DNA from: CAYJFG01 sp964369405
GTDB taxonomy: Bacteria; Bacillota; Clostridia; Oscillospirales; Acutalibacteraceae
DNA length: 64,000 bases
Assembly (NCBI GenBank): GCA_964369405.1
Contig: CAYJGB010000004.1
Span: 1-64,000, forward strand
Reading direction: 5' to 3'
The notes under the pieces were generated by a model. That model saw nothing but the letters and a program-made list of their open reading frames with translations. It was not told the origin of the DNA and searched no databases. Each line of letters begins with the position of its first letter. Position 1 is the stretch's first letter. Positions 26,424 to 35,052 of the stretch are shown here, piece by piece. The position numbers and the translations under genes are program-made.

Positions 26424-27101
26424 ATGGAAAGAACTCTTACATATTATGGAGATAGCAGTACAAATATACCGTATGAATTAAAGAAAGTTTTTGAAACATT
26501 TAATATAAAAAAGACGTATCAAAAAGGCGAAATGATATATATACAAGGAGAGCAAGCAGAGAGTTTTTACTATCTAAAAAGTGGACAAGTGAAGATATTT
26601 TTAAGTTCAAAAGATGGATTTGATAAAACGTTATCAATAATAGGAGGAGGAGGAATTTTAGGGCAAGCGGCATTTTTTGATGAATTACCACGAATATCTA
26701 GTGCAAAAGCGATATATGAAAGCGATATAATAGTAATAAACCGAGAAAAATTTATGGAGAAGATAAAAGAGAAGCCAGATTTAGCGATGAGTTTACTTAG
26801 ATTGCAAGCGAAATCGGTAAGGATGTTATCCTCACAAGTAACCTCAATAACATTTTTTCAAGCAGATTGCAGAATAGCAAGAACATTAATAAATGCAAAA
26901 TTAAAAGATAGTAAGAGTAATCAATATTATGTGTACTTAACACATGAAGAAATAGGAGATATAGTAGGAGTATCGAGAGTAACAGTAAGTAATATATTAA
27001 ACAAGTTTAAAAGAGAGCAAGTAATAGATACACGATATCGAAATATAATAATAAGAGATATAAAAGAGCTTGAGAGAGTAGCAAATTTTGAGATGGAATA
27101 A
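26424..27101 (+). CDS. Crp/Fnr family transcriptional regulator
   Basis: 225 residues. The N-terminal cyclic-nucleotide-binding fold (about 20-130) includes YQKGEMIYIQGEQAESFYYLKSGQVKIF. The C-terminal HTH_Crp domain (about 150-220) includes THEEIGDIVGVSRVTVSNILNKFK. No N-terminal Cys cluster is present, so it is not an Fnr-type oxygen sensor. The effector is unknown. It is divergent from leuCD and could regulate them, although no operator was identified. The tRNA-Leu gene converges on it. Confidence 0.9.
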   Translation: MERTLTYYGDSSTNIPYELKKVFETFNIKKTYQKGEMIYIQGEQAESFYYLKSGQVKIFLSSKDGFDKTLSIIGGGGILGQAAFFDELPRISSAKAIYESDIIVINREKFMEKIKEKPDLAMSLLRLQAKSVRMLSSQVTSITFFQADCRIARTLINAKLKDSKSNQYYVYLTHEEIGDIVGVSRVTVSNILNKFKREQVIDTRYRNIIIRDIKELERVANFEME

Positions 27102-27204
27102 AGCTGAGTATTTAAGTGTCAAAGTCTTATGTTAACGCTCATAGTGTGTTTGAATATATATTTTTGCAAAACAAAACGCACTCCACAAAATGTGAAGTGC
27201 GACT

Positions 27205-27291
27205 TGGTGCTGGTGGCCGGACTTGAACCGGCACGGTATCGCTACCGAGGGATTTTAAGTCCCTTGTGTCTGCCTATTCCACCACACCAGC
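27205..27291 (-). tRNA. tRNA-Leu (anticodon UAA)
   Basis: Read on the minus strand, GCTGGTG pairs with CACCAGC, followed by A and an encoded CCA. The anticodon loop is CTTAAAA (anticodon TAA) on a 5-bp stem (aggga / tccct). A long variable arm (tcggtagcgataccgt) is typical of leucine tRNA, and GGTTCAAGTCC forms the T loop. Length is 87 nt including CCA. Confidence 0.96.
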
Positions 27292-27482
27292 GTGCTGACA
27301 AAAGATATTTTACCATAAGCAATATATATTGTCAAGCGTTTTTTATATTTTTTATGTAAACATTCATATGATAATAAAAATTTTAATAGTAATATATAAA
27401 GAGAGTTATTTCAATAAAATAAATTGAATTTTAAAAGCGAATGTGATAAAATTATAATATATTAAATATCGGAGGGATAAAA

Positions 27483-27956
27483 GTGATTTATATTTGCTCG
27501 TTTGTGCTTTTTTATATAGCTTTTTGTATCAACTTGACACTTACATCAAAATTCTTTATCCATATATATCAATATTGCGAATACAATTCTACATCATATA
27601 AAAATTGGATGAAAGAAAATTTAAATGTAATTTTACCTAGAATTTTAATAAGCTTGATACCTCCAGTACTTATAAATGTTAATCACGAAGTCGGTATAAT
27701 TTTAGCAGGTATTATATATATAATTTCTGCTTACTTATATAGGAAACCAGATTATGTTAAACACTTGACAATTAATGGTAAGGTAAAGAATATTGGATAT
27801 ATATTAGGTGTCTTGTACATAGCAGTAATTGGCGTATCACTTTTCTTTTTTGATAAAATAGTAGCTTTATCCCTGATATTAGCTATTAGCTATGTGTGCA
27901 TACCTATATTAATTTTATTATCATCTAAAATTATAAAACTACATAAACATATATAA
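27483..27956 (+). CDS. Integral membrane protein resembling the N-terminal domain of Mur-ligase-like proteins
   Basis: 157 residues with about four hydrophobic helices: an N-terminal pair, a central VGIILAGIIYIISAYLY and a C-terminal pair. The segment FFIHIYQYCEYNSTSYKNWMKEN resembles the loop after the first helix of membrane-tethered MurF-like proteins in Clostridia (a Q-x-x-x-Y-x-x-W pattern), but the ligase domain is absent. This link is my inference and is weak. The start is GTG with a GGAGGG site. A terminator shared with the flavodiiron gene follows. Confidence 0.6.
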   Translation: MIYICSFVLFYIAFCINLTLTSKFFIHIYQYCEYNSTSYKNWMKENLNVILPRILISLIPPVLINVNHEVGIILAGIIYIISAYLYRKPDYVKHLTINGKVKNIGYILGVLYIAVIGVSLFFFDKIVALSLILAISYVCIPILILLSSKIIKLHKHI

Positions 27957-27964
27957 TATAGTAA

Positions 27965-28010
27965 AAAGGTCTGTAACACAAAGTTTATTGTGTCGCAGAC
28001 CTTTAATTTA
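27965..28010. terminator. Bidirectional terminator
   Basis: aaaggtctg / cagaccttt (27965-28004) with an inner stem, flanked by A-rich and T-rich ends, between convergent genes. Confidence 0.82.
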
Positions 28011-28021
28011 ATTCATAATTT

Positions 28022-29188
28022 TTATTTTGCTAACTCGTTTGCAAGCTCTTTTAACTGTGATAAAGAAGTTTCATTCAATACTGATTTTATAGTTACTACT
28101 GGTTGTAACTCAGTTATATTTTTCATTGTAGTTACTACACTGTTCATCGATTTATATGCAACTGGTGCCCAACTACCGTTCTCTATATAGCCAACTGTTC
28201 TATTTTGATAGTTTTTTGATTTCAAATGGTGGATAAATGTTTCCATACAAGTAAACAGCCCGTTTTCATATGTTGTACTTGCTAAAACTAATTTGTCGTA
28301 TCTAAAAGAATCTTCTATAGCTTCTGCCATATCGTCACGTGTTAAGTCAAAGATAGATACTTTTTTCACTCCGTTTTCAATTAACATATCTTTTAACGTG
28401 TTGCACGCATTTAATGTGTTTCCGTGAATAGATGCACACGCAATTACTACACCTTCGTTTTCTGGTCTGTAACTGCTCCATATATCGTACTTTTCTATAT
28501 AATAACTTAAATCATCTTTTAATATCGGCCCGTGTAGTGGGCAAATTGTTTTTATATCTAAGTTAGATGCTTTTTTAAGTAATGCTTGTACTTGTACGCC
28601 GTACTTACCAACTATATTTATATAATAGCGTCTTGCTTCGCAAGTCCAATCTTCGTTAGTGTCTAAAGCACCAAACTTTCCAAATGCATCAGCTGAAAAT
28701 AATACTTTTTCGCTTGTTTCAAAAGATAACATAACCTCTGGCCAATGCACCATTGGTGCCATAATAAATTGTAATGTATGACTACCTAGAGAAAGTGTAT
28801 CGTTTTCTTTTACTAACACTTTTTGTTCGTCTGATATTAAATTATTGAAAAATTGATTAATAAATACAAAAGTTTTTGCATTTCCTACTATCTTGATATT
28901 AGGGTATAAGTCTAATATAGTCTTAATATTTCCAGCATGGTCTGGCTCTACATGATGTACTATTAAGTAAGTTGGTGTTTTACCATTTAGAGTGTTTTTA
29001 ATATTTTCAATCCATTGCTGCGTTGCTCTAGGGTCTACTGTGTCTAAAATTGCAATTTTTTCATCTAAAATCACATATGAGTTATAAGAAACACCGTTTG
29101 GTACAATATATTGGCTTTCAAATAAATCAAGAGTTTTATCGTCCACCCCAACATATTTGATGTTGTTTGTAATAAAAGTATCTGCCAT
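28022..29188 (-). CDS. fprA: FprA-type flavodiiron protein
   Basis: 388 residues. The N-terminal metallo-beta-lactamase-like domain (about 1-245) binds a diiron site: HHVEPDHAG (His79, Glu81, Asp83), a His in MVHWPEVM, Asp in SADAFG and His in PLHGPI. The C-terminal flavodoxin domain (about 250-388) binds FMN. Such enzymes reduce O2 to water or NO to N2O and protect anaerobes from oxygen. No rubredoxin domain is fused. ATG 29188 is preferred over the TTG two codons upstream, given GAGGACTTGAAA spacing. Confidence 0.94.
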   Translation of the reverse strand: MADTFITNNIKYVGVDDKTLDLFESQYIVPNGVSYNSYVILDEKIAILDTVDPRATQQWIENIKNTLNGKTPTYLIVHHVEPDHAGNIKTILDLYPNIKIVGNAKTFVFINQFFNNLISDEQKVLVKENDTLSLGSHTLQFIMAPMVHWPEVMLSFETSEKVLFSADAFGKFGALDTNEDWTCEARRYYINIVGKYGVQVQALLKKASNLDIKTICPLHGPILKDDLSYYIEKYDIWSSYRPENEGVVIACASIHGNTLNACNTLKDMLIENGVKKVSIFDLTRDDMAEAIEDSFRYDKLVLASTTYENGLFTCMETFIHHLKSKNYQNRTVGYIENGSWAPVAYKSMNSVVTTMKNITELQPVVTIKSVLNETSLSQLKELANELAK

Positions 29189-29369
29189 TTTCAAGTCCTC
29201 ACAATCTATAAAATTTATATTAAACAGTAATAGTGATAATAACTATTTTGTTTGCTGTTTTTTTGTACATTATACATCATGATCATAATAAATACAAGTG
29301 TTATAAATACATTATTTGCCGTATTCTGAAAAATAAACAAATTATATTGTGAATGTAAAAGATAAAACA

Positions 29370-29412
29370 AAGGTTGTCACAAAAGTATTTCAATTTGCGA
29401 CAACCTTTTATT
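29370..29412 (-). terminator. Terminator of the 226-residue membrane protein gene
   Basis: 10-bp stem (aaaggttgtc / gacaaccttt) on the minus strand, with A-rich and T-rich flanks. Confidence 0.75.
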
Positions 29413-29420
29413 ATGTTATA

Positions 29421-30101
29421 TTATGTGTTTTCTATTCTTTTTTTATTGTTAATACACAATGCTGTGCATATAAACATTAAAATGCTGACATATATATTTA
29501 ATATTGAAGAATAAAATATACCTTTTTGTGCTTCTTCGTGTATTAAACCGTCATAGGTAATTATAGTAAACATATTTATATCAAAATTTTCATTGAAATA
29601 AGTTAACTCATAACTATACCATGCTATATAAATTGAAATTGCTAACACTATTGATAAAAATGTTAATAAGATAATTTTTTTGTTTTTAGGTATAGTCATT
29701 AATTTAAATATTGGCACACCAAGAAACAATTGGAGAATGATTAAATACATAGATGCAATGAAAAAAACCTCGATTACATTGTCTATAGGTGAGGAGTATT
29801 GTGTAAAATATACTGAACAAATATATTTTAAGCTATCCCACACAAGCCTTATAATAAACAAAAAGCTCAAATATATAATAACATTTGTGGCAGAAATATT
29901 TTTAATCTTCACATTGTTTATTAACATTAATATGTAAAAATAAATTATGAAATAGACTAAAAAATATAGAACATTATATATGAAATCTCCAATAAAGTTA
30001 GAATTAAATATAACAAAAAATTTATTGTGAGAAAAAGTAATATAATATAATGTTTCGATTAATAAAATTAAACCTACAGAAATAGCTATTTTTATCTTCA
30101 T
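29421..30101 (-). CDS. Hypothetical integral membrane protein
   Basis: 226 residues, strongly hydrophobic with about six predicted membrane segments: near 5-25, 40-62, 77-95, 110-130, 142-163 and 200-218. The longest external loop holds a Tyr/Asn-rich stretch around 165-190. I do not recognise a family. A GTGAGG site is spaced correctly for the ATG at 30101. It is a single gene flanked by a terminator and a promoterless AT-rich region. Confidence 0.65.
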   Translation of the reverse strand: MKIKIAISVGLILLIETLYYITFSHNKFFVIFNSNFIGDFIYNVLYFLVYFIIYFYILMLINNVKIKNISATNVIIYLSFLFIIRLVWDSLKYICSVYFTQYSSPIDNVIEVFFIASMYLIILQLFLGVPIFKLMTIPKNKKIILLTFLSIVLAISIYIAWYSYELTYFNENFDINMFTIITYDGLIHEEAQKGIFYSSILNIYVSILMFICTALCINNKKRIENT

Positions 30102-30374
30102 ATTTACCTCACGTAGTTTCATATAAATTCACTAATTTATATTTTATTATATTAAATGTATAATGTCAATAAATATCATATATGTTGTGAATTTCACGTA
30201 TTGAAAAAACAGCTAAGAAAAGCAGTATGTTTAGAAAGTTAATTAAAAATAGTTTATAAAAATCTAGCATTTAAAATTAATAAATTATAAGCTTTTTTAA
30301 ACAAAATCTCGATTTTTTGATGTTTTATCTATTTTTCACTAAATTTATTTGAATTTATCTGTATTTATTATGTT

Positions 30375-30403
30375 TAGACTATTGAAAAATTTCCCTTTAT
30401 AAT
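30375..30403 (+). promoter_or_regulatory. Promoter of pgk
   Basis: TAGACT (30375-30380), 17-bp spacer, TATAAT (30398-30403), 94 bp before the pgk ATG. The 5' leader and the AT-rich stretch from 30102 hold no other recognised feature. Confidence 0.6.
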
Positions 30404-30496
30404 ATAAAATAATAACGTTGGTTTTATTAAAGCTAATTTTGGGAAAAATTAAATTAAGTATTAAAAAAGTTAAAATCCAGAAAGGAAGTTTATTTT

Positions 30497-31690
30497 ATGA
30501 ACTATCTTAACAAAAAATCAGTAGAAGACATTCAAGTTACAGGCAAAAAAGTGCTTGTACGTTGCGACTTTAACGTACCTTTCGACACAGAGGGTAATAT
30601 CGCAGATACTAAACGTATTGACGAAGCTTTCAAAACAATAAAATATCTTGTTGATAACAATGCTCAAGTTATTTTATGCTCACATATGGGAAGACCTAAA
30701 GGCGAGTTTAATATGAAATTTTCTTTAGCTCCTGTAGCTAAATATTTAACTTCTAAATTAGGTTTCGAAGTTAAAATGGCAAAAGACGTTGTAGGTGAAG
30801 ATGCGAAAGCAATTGCTGCTTCTTTACAAAACGGCGAAGTTGAACTTTTAGAAAACGTTAGATTTATGCCTGGCGAAACTAAAAATGATAAAGAACTTTC
30901 AAAAGAATTAGCTTCTATGGCTGAAATATTCGTTAATGATGCTTTTGGTACTGCTCACAGAGCTCACTCATCAACAGCAGGCGTTGCAGAATTTTTACCA
31001 TCAGTTTGTGGCTACTTAATTCAAAAAGAAATCTCAATTATGGGTGGCGCTTTAGCTGACCCTAAAAGACCTTTTGTAGCTATATTAGGTGGTGCAAAAG
31101 TTTCTGATAAAATCGGAGTTATTAACAATCTTATCGATAAAGTCGATACTTTAATCGTTGGTGGTGGTATGGCTTATACTTTCTTTAAGTCAAAAGGCTA
31201 TTCAATAGGTTTATCACTATGCGAAGAAGATAAAGTAGAACTTGCTAAAGAATTATTAGAAAAAGCAGAAGCAAAAGGAATTAAATTCTTAATACCAGTA
31301 GATAACAAATGTGGTAAAGAGTTTAAACCAGATACAGAAGCTAAAGTGTTTAACTCTTTTGAAATCGGCGACGACTTTATGGGACTAGATATCGGACCTA
31401 AAACTATAGAAATTTACAAAGATGCTGTAAAAGATGCAGGTACTGTTGTATGGAACGGACCTATGGGTGTTTCTGAATGGGACAACTTTGCAGCGGGTAC
31501 AATCGCTGTAGCAAGTGCAGTAGCTGAAAGTGGAGCTATATCAATAATTGGTGGTGGCGACTCCGCAGCAGCAGTAGAAAAATTAGGTTTTGCAGATAAA
31601 ATGACACATATTTCAACAGGTGGTGGAGCGTCTTTAGAATTTTTAGAGGGCTTAGAATTACCAGGAATAGCTTGTTTAGACGAAAAATAA
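30497..31690 (+). CDS. pgk: Phosphoglycerate kinase
   Basis: 397 residues, the usual bacterial length. It transfers a phosphate from 1,3-bisphosphoglycerate to ADP in glycolysis. Motifs: VLVRCDFNVPFD at the start, HMGRPKG, VNDAFGTAHRAHSST, the hinge region FVAILGGAKVSDKI, and the nucleotide-binding end ISIIGGGDSAAAVE followed by STGGGASLEFLEG. A GAAAGGAAG site precedes the ATG. It is followed by tpiA after a hairpin, so the two are likely linked in expression. gap is not nearby. Confidence 0.97.
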   Translation: MNYLNKKSVEDIQVTGKKVLVRCDFNVPFDTEGNIADTKRIDEAFKTIKYLVDNNAQVILCSHMGRPKGEFNMKFSLAPVAKYLTSKLGFEVKMAKDVVGEDAKAIAASLQNGEVELLENVRFMPGETKNDKELSKELASMAEIFVNDAFGTAHRAHSSTAGVAEFLPSVCGYLIQKEISIMGGALADPKRPFVAILGGAKVSDKIGVINNLIDKVDTLIVGGGMAYTFFKSKGYSIGLSLCEEDKVELAKELLEKAEAKGIKFLIPVDNKCGKEFKPDTEAKVFNSFEIGDDFMGLDIGPKTIEIYKDAVKDAGTVVWNGPMGVSEWDNFAAGTIAVASAVAESGAISIIGGGDSAAAVEKLGFADKMTHISTGGGASLEFLEGLELPGIACLDEK

Positions 31691-31709
31691 TTTATTAGTT
31701 AGAATTAAA

Positions 31710-31735
31710 ATTAGGGTGGATATTTCCACCCTAAT
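31710..31735 (+). terminator. Hairpin between pgk and tpiA
   Basis: Perfect 11-bp stem (attagggtgga / tccaccctaat) with a 4-nt loop but no T run. It may be a weak attenuator or an mRNA-processing or stability element. Confidence 0.55.
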
Positions 31736-31778
31736 ATTATAATATATAGTAAATTTCAAATTGAAAGGAATAATAATT

Positions 31779-32546
31779 ATGAATAAAACACTTAGAAAAG
31801 CAGTAATAGCAGGAAACTGGAAAATGAATAAAACACCACAAGAGGCAACAGAACTATTAACACAAATAGTGCCACTAGTTAAAGATGCAGATTGCGATGT
31901 AATTGCATGTGTACCATATGTAGATTTATATACAGCATTAGAAGCAACAAAAGGAACAAATGTTAAAATAGGAGCAGAAAACTGTCACTGGGCAAAAAGT
32001 GGAGCATATACAGGAGAAATTTCTGCTGATATGTTAAAAGCTATGGGGATTGAATACGTAGTAATCGGACATAGTGAAAGAAGACAATATTTTGGAGAAA
32101 CAGATATAACAGTTAATTTAAGAACAAGAGCAGCAATAGATGCAGGGTTAACAGTTTTACTATGCGTAGGCGAATTAAAAGAAGAGAGAGAAATGGGAAT
32201 AACTAACGCATTAGTAGAAGCACAAACAAAACTAGCACTTAACGGAGTAACAAAAGAAGAGTTAAGTCAAGTAATAATAGCATACGAACCAGTATGGGCG
32301 ATTGGCACAGGATTAACAGCGACATCAGACCAAGCACAAGAAGTGTGTGCAGTTATAAGAGAAGTGTTGGCAGATATGTATGACACAGACAGTGCAAATG
32401 GCGTAACAATACAATATGGTGGTTCAATGAACGATGCAAATGCAGACGAGTTACTAAGCAAAGAAGATGTAGACGGTGGACTAATAGGCGGAGCATCATT
32501 AGTAGCAGACAAATTTGCAGCGATAATCAAAGCAGCAAGTAAATAA
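31779..32546 (+). CDS. tpiA: Triosephosphate isomerase
   Basis: 255 residues. Interconverts dihydroxyacetone phosphate and glyceraldehyde 3-phosphate. AGNWKMNKTP holds the active-site Asn and Lys, IGHSERRQYFGE the catalytic His, AYEPVWAIGTG the catalytic Glu and the flexible loop, and YGGSMNDAN the phosphate site. ATG 31779 was chosen because the TTG at 31761 is in the leader, ahead of the GAAAGGAAT site. A family 1 element with a terminator-like palindrome lies directly downstream. Confidence 0.97.
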   Translation: MNKTLRKAVIAGNWKMNKTPQEATELLTQIVPLVKDADCDVIACVPYVDLYTALEATKGTNVKIGAENCHWAKSGAYTGEISADMLKAMGIEYVVIGHSERRQYFGETDITVNLRTRAAIDAGLTVLLCVGELKEEREMGITNALVEAQTKLALNGVTKEELSQVIIAYEPVWAIGTGLTATSDQAQEVCAVIREVLADMYDTDSANGVTIQYGGSMNDANADELLSKEDVDGGLIGGASLVADKFAAIIKAASK

Positions 32547-32570
32547 TTTAAAAAGATATATTTGACAAGT

Positions 32571-32675
32571 GGCTGTCGCACTAATGTTAATATTACCGAA
32601 TTTTTGTAGGGGAGCATTCCATATGCTCCCCTTTTCTTTGTGTATTTGATGGATTTCGCCCCTACAGGTTGGCTC
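32571..32675 (+). mobile_element. MITE-like element (family 1, copy E, internally deleted)
   Basis: Begins GGCTGTCGCACTAATGTTAA and ends near cctacaggttggctc. It includes the palindrome ggggagcattccatatgctcccc followed by TTTTCTTT, so it probably acts as the tpiA terminator. The right part of the element is lost. Confidence 0.75.
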
Positions 32676-32689
32676 TTGTTTTTTTAATC

Positions 32690-33031
32690 TTACTTTGTAT
32701 ATACGGTGTTTCCTAATCTTAATGTACTACTATCTACATACCATGTGTTGTCTTCGCTTGCACTATATTCTTTGCTTGATGACGCTTTGTAACTGTATAT
32801 TAAACCTTGTTTTGTATCTATTGTTATTGTGTCACCTTCAATTGTGTAAGAATATACTTGAGAGCCGTTAACGGCTGTTCCGTCACTATTAAATGTTATC
32901 GTTGAATTATTACTGCTTGTCCATGTTCCTAGTATCGCTGTAGAACTATCTACTGGTGTACTAGAGCATGCTGTAATACTTATTAATGTTATAACTGCTA
33001 TTAAAGCAATTAGTACTTTTGTTTTTATCAT
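32690..33031 (-). CDS. Small putative lipoprotein
   Basis: 113 residues. Signal peptide with lipobox ITAC (Cys22). The mature part has GTWTSSNNSTITFNSDGTA and VYSYTIEGDTITID, the beta-rich pattern of small lipocalin-like DUF domains in Firmicutes lipoproteins that report or bind small ligands. No specific function is known. A GAGAGG site precedes the ATG. It is the last gene before the tpiA/MITE region on the opposite strand. Confidence 0.75.
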   Translation of the reverse strand: MIKTKVLIALIAVITLISITACSSTPVDSSTAILGTWTSSNNSTITFNSDGTAVNGSQVYSYTIEGDTITIDTKQGLIYSYKASSSKEYSASEDNTWYVDSSTLRLGNTVYTK

Positions 33032-33056
33032 CTTAAATTACCTCTCTACTGTTAAT

Positions 33057-33887
33057 TTATTTAAATAAATTTGGATTCATTCTGCTATAGTGAAATATAT
33101 ATTGTTGTGCTATTCCTGCATATTCCCCAAAATCTTCTGGTGTTAATTTTGGAAATAGAATTTCCATGGCTCGTTTCATCCATACATCTAGTGGGAACAC
33201 CGAAAGTCTGTTCATACCATACAACAAAACACAGTCAGCTACCTTCGGTCCAACACCTTTAATTTTCATTAACTCGTTTTTTGCTTCTTCTAGTGGCATT
33301 GTTTTTATCTGATCTAAGTCGATTTCGTTATTAGCTACTTTAGTTGCCGCATCAATTAAATATTTTGCTCGAAATCCACTTTTTATTATATCTAAACTTT
33401 CAACACTCTGTTTTGCAAGAATTTGCGCTGTTGGAAAAACATATTCAACACCATTAAACTCTCCAAAATTTTTACATAATTTATCAATAATTCCTTTTAT
33501 ACGTGGTATATTATTATTTTGAGATATAATAAAAGAGCATAAAGCCTCAAAGGAGTCTTGTTTTAGAATTCTTATACCACTATAAGTTGATGATGCTTCT
33601 TTTAATATAGGGTGAACACTAGATAAACTTTCTCTTATTTTGCCATAATCTCTGTCTAAATCAAAGTAATCTTTCCAGATGTTGTTATAATCTGTTAAAC
33701 TTGTGTTTTCCAAAAATAAAATATCATCTACAATACTTGCATTAATAGTCTTTGCGTTAACAGTTCCAGTAAAAACAATATTATCTTCTGTACTCCATCT
33801 GAAACATTGCCCACAATCGAGAGTATCTAATAAATTAAAATTTGAAATATTATGAACTCTTATACCGTTGGATAATTCTTCTATCAA
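33057..33887 (-). CDS. OGG1-type 8-oxoguanine DNA glycosylase
   Basis: 276 residues. The N-terminal OGG_N domain carries LDCGQCFRW. The HhH-GPD domain (about 105-265) carries the helix-hairpin-helix IKGVGPKVADC with the catalytic Lys, and the catalytic Asp in FPLDVWMKR. The enzyme excises oxidised guanine and can cut the strand. It is a bacterial OGG1-like type, distinct from MutM. TTG 33887 fits the CGAGGT site; a longer TTG start at 33905 is possible. Transcribed divergently from the DUF6062 gene. Confidence 0.9.
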   Translation of the reverse strand: MIEELSNGIRVHNISNFNLLDTLDCGQCFRWSTEDNIVFTGTVNAKTINASIVDDILFLENTSLTDYNNIWKDYFDLDRDYGKIRESLSSVHPILKEASSTYSGIRILKQDSFEALCSFIISQNNNIPRIKGIIDKLCKNFGEFNGVEYVFPTAQILAKQSVESLDIIKSGFRAKYLIDAATKVANNEIDLDQIKTMPLEEAKNELMKIKGVGPKVADCVLLYGMNRLSVFPLDVWMKRAMEILFPKLTPEDFGEYAGIAQQYIFHYSRMNPNLFK

Positions 33888-33994
33888 AATATAACCTCGT
33901 TTCAATAAAAATTATGTCGCAATTAATTATAGCATAGTTTATAAAAATATGCTATAATTAATTAAATTTATATAAATTTCTTGGAGTTGATTTT

Positions 33995-34699
33995 ATGAAA
34001 GAAACAATATGCACTATACCAATTAACGATGTATTCGGGCCAAAAGATGGTTGTCCGATATGCAGGTTACGTGATATGCTAGAAAAAAACAGTATAGACT
34101 ATATAACTGGTGCAGCGATGATGGAGCCAGATGTAAGAGTAGAAACAAATGAAAAGGGATTTTGTGGAACTCACTTAAATATGATGTTATCTAATGGGAA
34201 GAGATTACAAAACGCACTTATACTAGAAACACATTTAGAAAAAATAATACAAGATTACTTTCCAGAAAAAGTGAGAGGTAAAGCAAGTGTAAAAGAGCTA
34301 ACTAAAATAGATAAAATGGAGAAAAGTTGTTTTGTATGCGATAGGATAGAGTGGGGAATGGTGCATATGTTCGAAACTATATTCGATAGTTACGAAAAAG
34401 ATGAGGAGTTTAAAAAACTATACAATAGTCAAACTCATATATGTTTACCACATTATAAGGAGCTAATGTTAATATCTACAAGTAAAAGAGGAATACGTTC
34501 AAAGATAGCAAACGAGTTTAATGAAGATACGCAAAAACTAGTAAGAAAGTATTTAGTAGAACTACAATCAGATGTTTCACATTTTTGTTCTATGTTTGAT
34601 TATAGGAACAGAGGTGGAGATTGGAAAAACAGTAAAGATGCAATAGAAAGGTCAATAGAGTTTTTAACAACCAGAAAAGTAGAAAAAGGTGAAGAATAA
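33995..34699 (+). CDS. DUF6062 family cysteine-rich protein
   Basis: 234 residues. Contains four Cys-pair motifs: CPICRL near residue 20, CGTHL near 57, CFVCDRI near 113 and CLPHY near 149, consistent with two zinc or other metal sites. The family is conserved in Clostridia and has no known function. An alpha-helical C-terminal half follows. A GGAGTTG site precedes the ATG. The region after it is a long repeat-rich gap. Confidence 0.8.
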   Translation: MKETICTIPINDVFGPKDGCPICRLRDMLEKNSIDYITGAAMMEPDVRVETNEKGFCGTHLNMMLSNGKRLQNALILETHLEKIIQDYFPEKVRGKASVKELTKIDKMEKSCFVCDRIEWGMVHMFETIFDSYEKDEEFKKLYNSQTHICLPHYKELMLISTSKRGIRSKIANEFNEDTQKLVRKYLVELQSDVSHFCSMFDYRNRGGDWKNSKDAIERSIEFLTTRKVEKGEE

Positions 34700-34744
34700 G
34701 GTTTGATGCTCTGTTATGTATAGTGATTTGCATATTTATCGGTC

Positions 34745-35005
34745 ACATTCTACCCCCACTAAACCACAGCTACAATCGGAATTTTGCACAATTTAAGGGG
34801 AACCCCTAACAGTCCACTGGACTGTTCAATTCACCCCTCCTGCGTTTTTTACGCTTTAGGTCAAGGGATAAGACCTTGAGGTTTCACCTCAAACACCACC
34901 ACTTTTGAAAAAGTGGACAAAACTTTTGGGTTGCTAACGATTGAAGCTTGTTATAAAATTGAGTAAAACTTTTATGTTGTTAAGAATTAGAGTTTGTGCG
35001 ATAAA
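34745..35005 (-). repeat. Large copy of modular hairpin repeat (family 2)
   Basis: The reverse complement matches 13.1-13.3 kb: aagtggacaaaactttt...ctaacgatt, aaaattgagtaaaacttttatgttgtt, ggtcaaggg...accttgaggtttcacctcaa. Additional palindromes ggggaacccct and acagtccactggactgt occur. No gene is visible. Confidence 0.7.
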
Positions 35006-35011
35006 AATAAT

Positions 35012-35034
35012 AGGGAGCATATGGAATGCTCCCT
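35012..35034 (-). terminator. Family 1 palindrome acting as terminator for the aldo/keto reductase gene
   Basis: agggagcat / atgctccct is a perfect 9-bp stem located 19 bp after the reductase stop on the minus strand, followed there by a T-rich stretch. It is identical in sequence to the core of the MITE-like elements. Confidence 0.65.
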
Positions 35035-35052
35035 AAAACTTTATTAAATTAA

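Noticed and set aside
27129..27359. Plus-strand open frame of 76 codons containing LVAGLEPARYRYRG
   Set aside because: It is the antisense translation of tRNA-Leu(UAA) at 27205-27291, a common false gene call.
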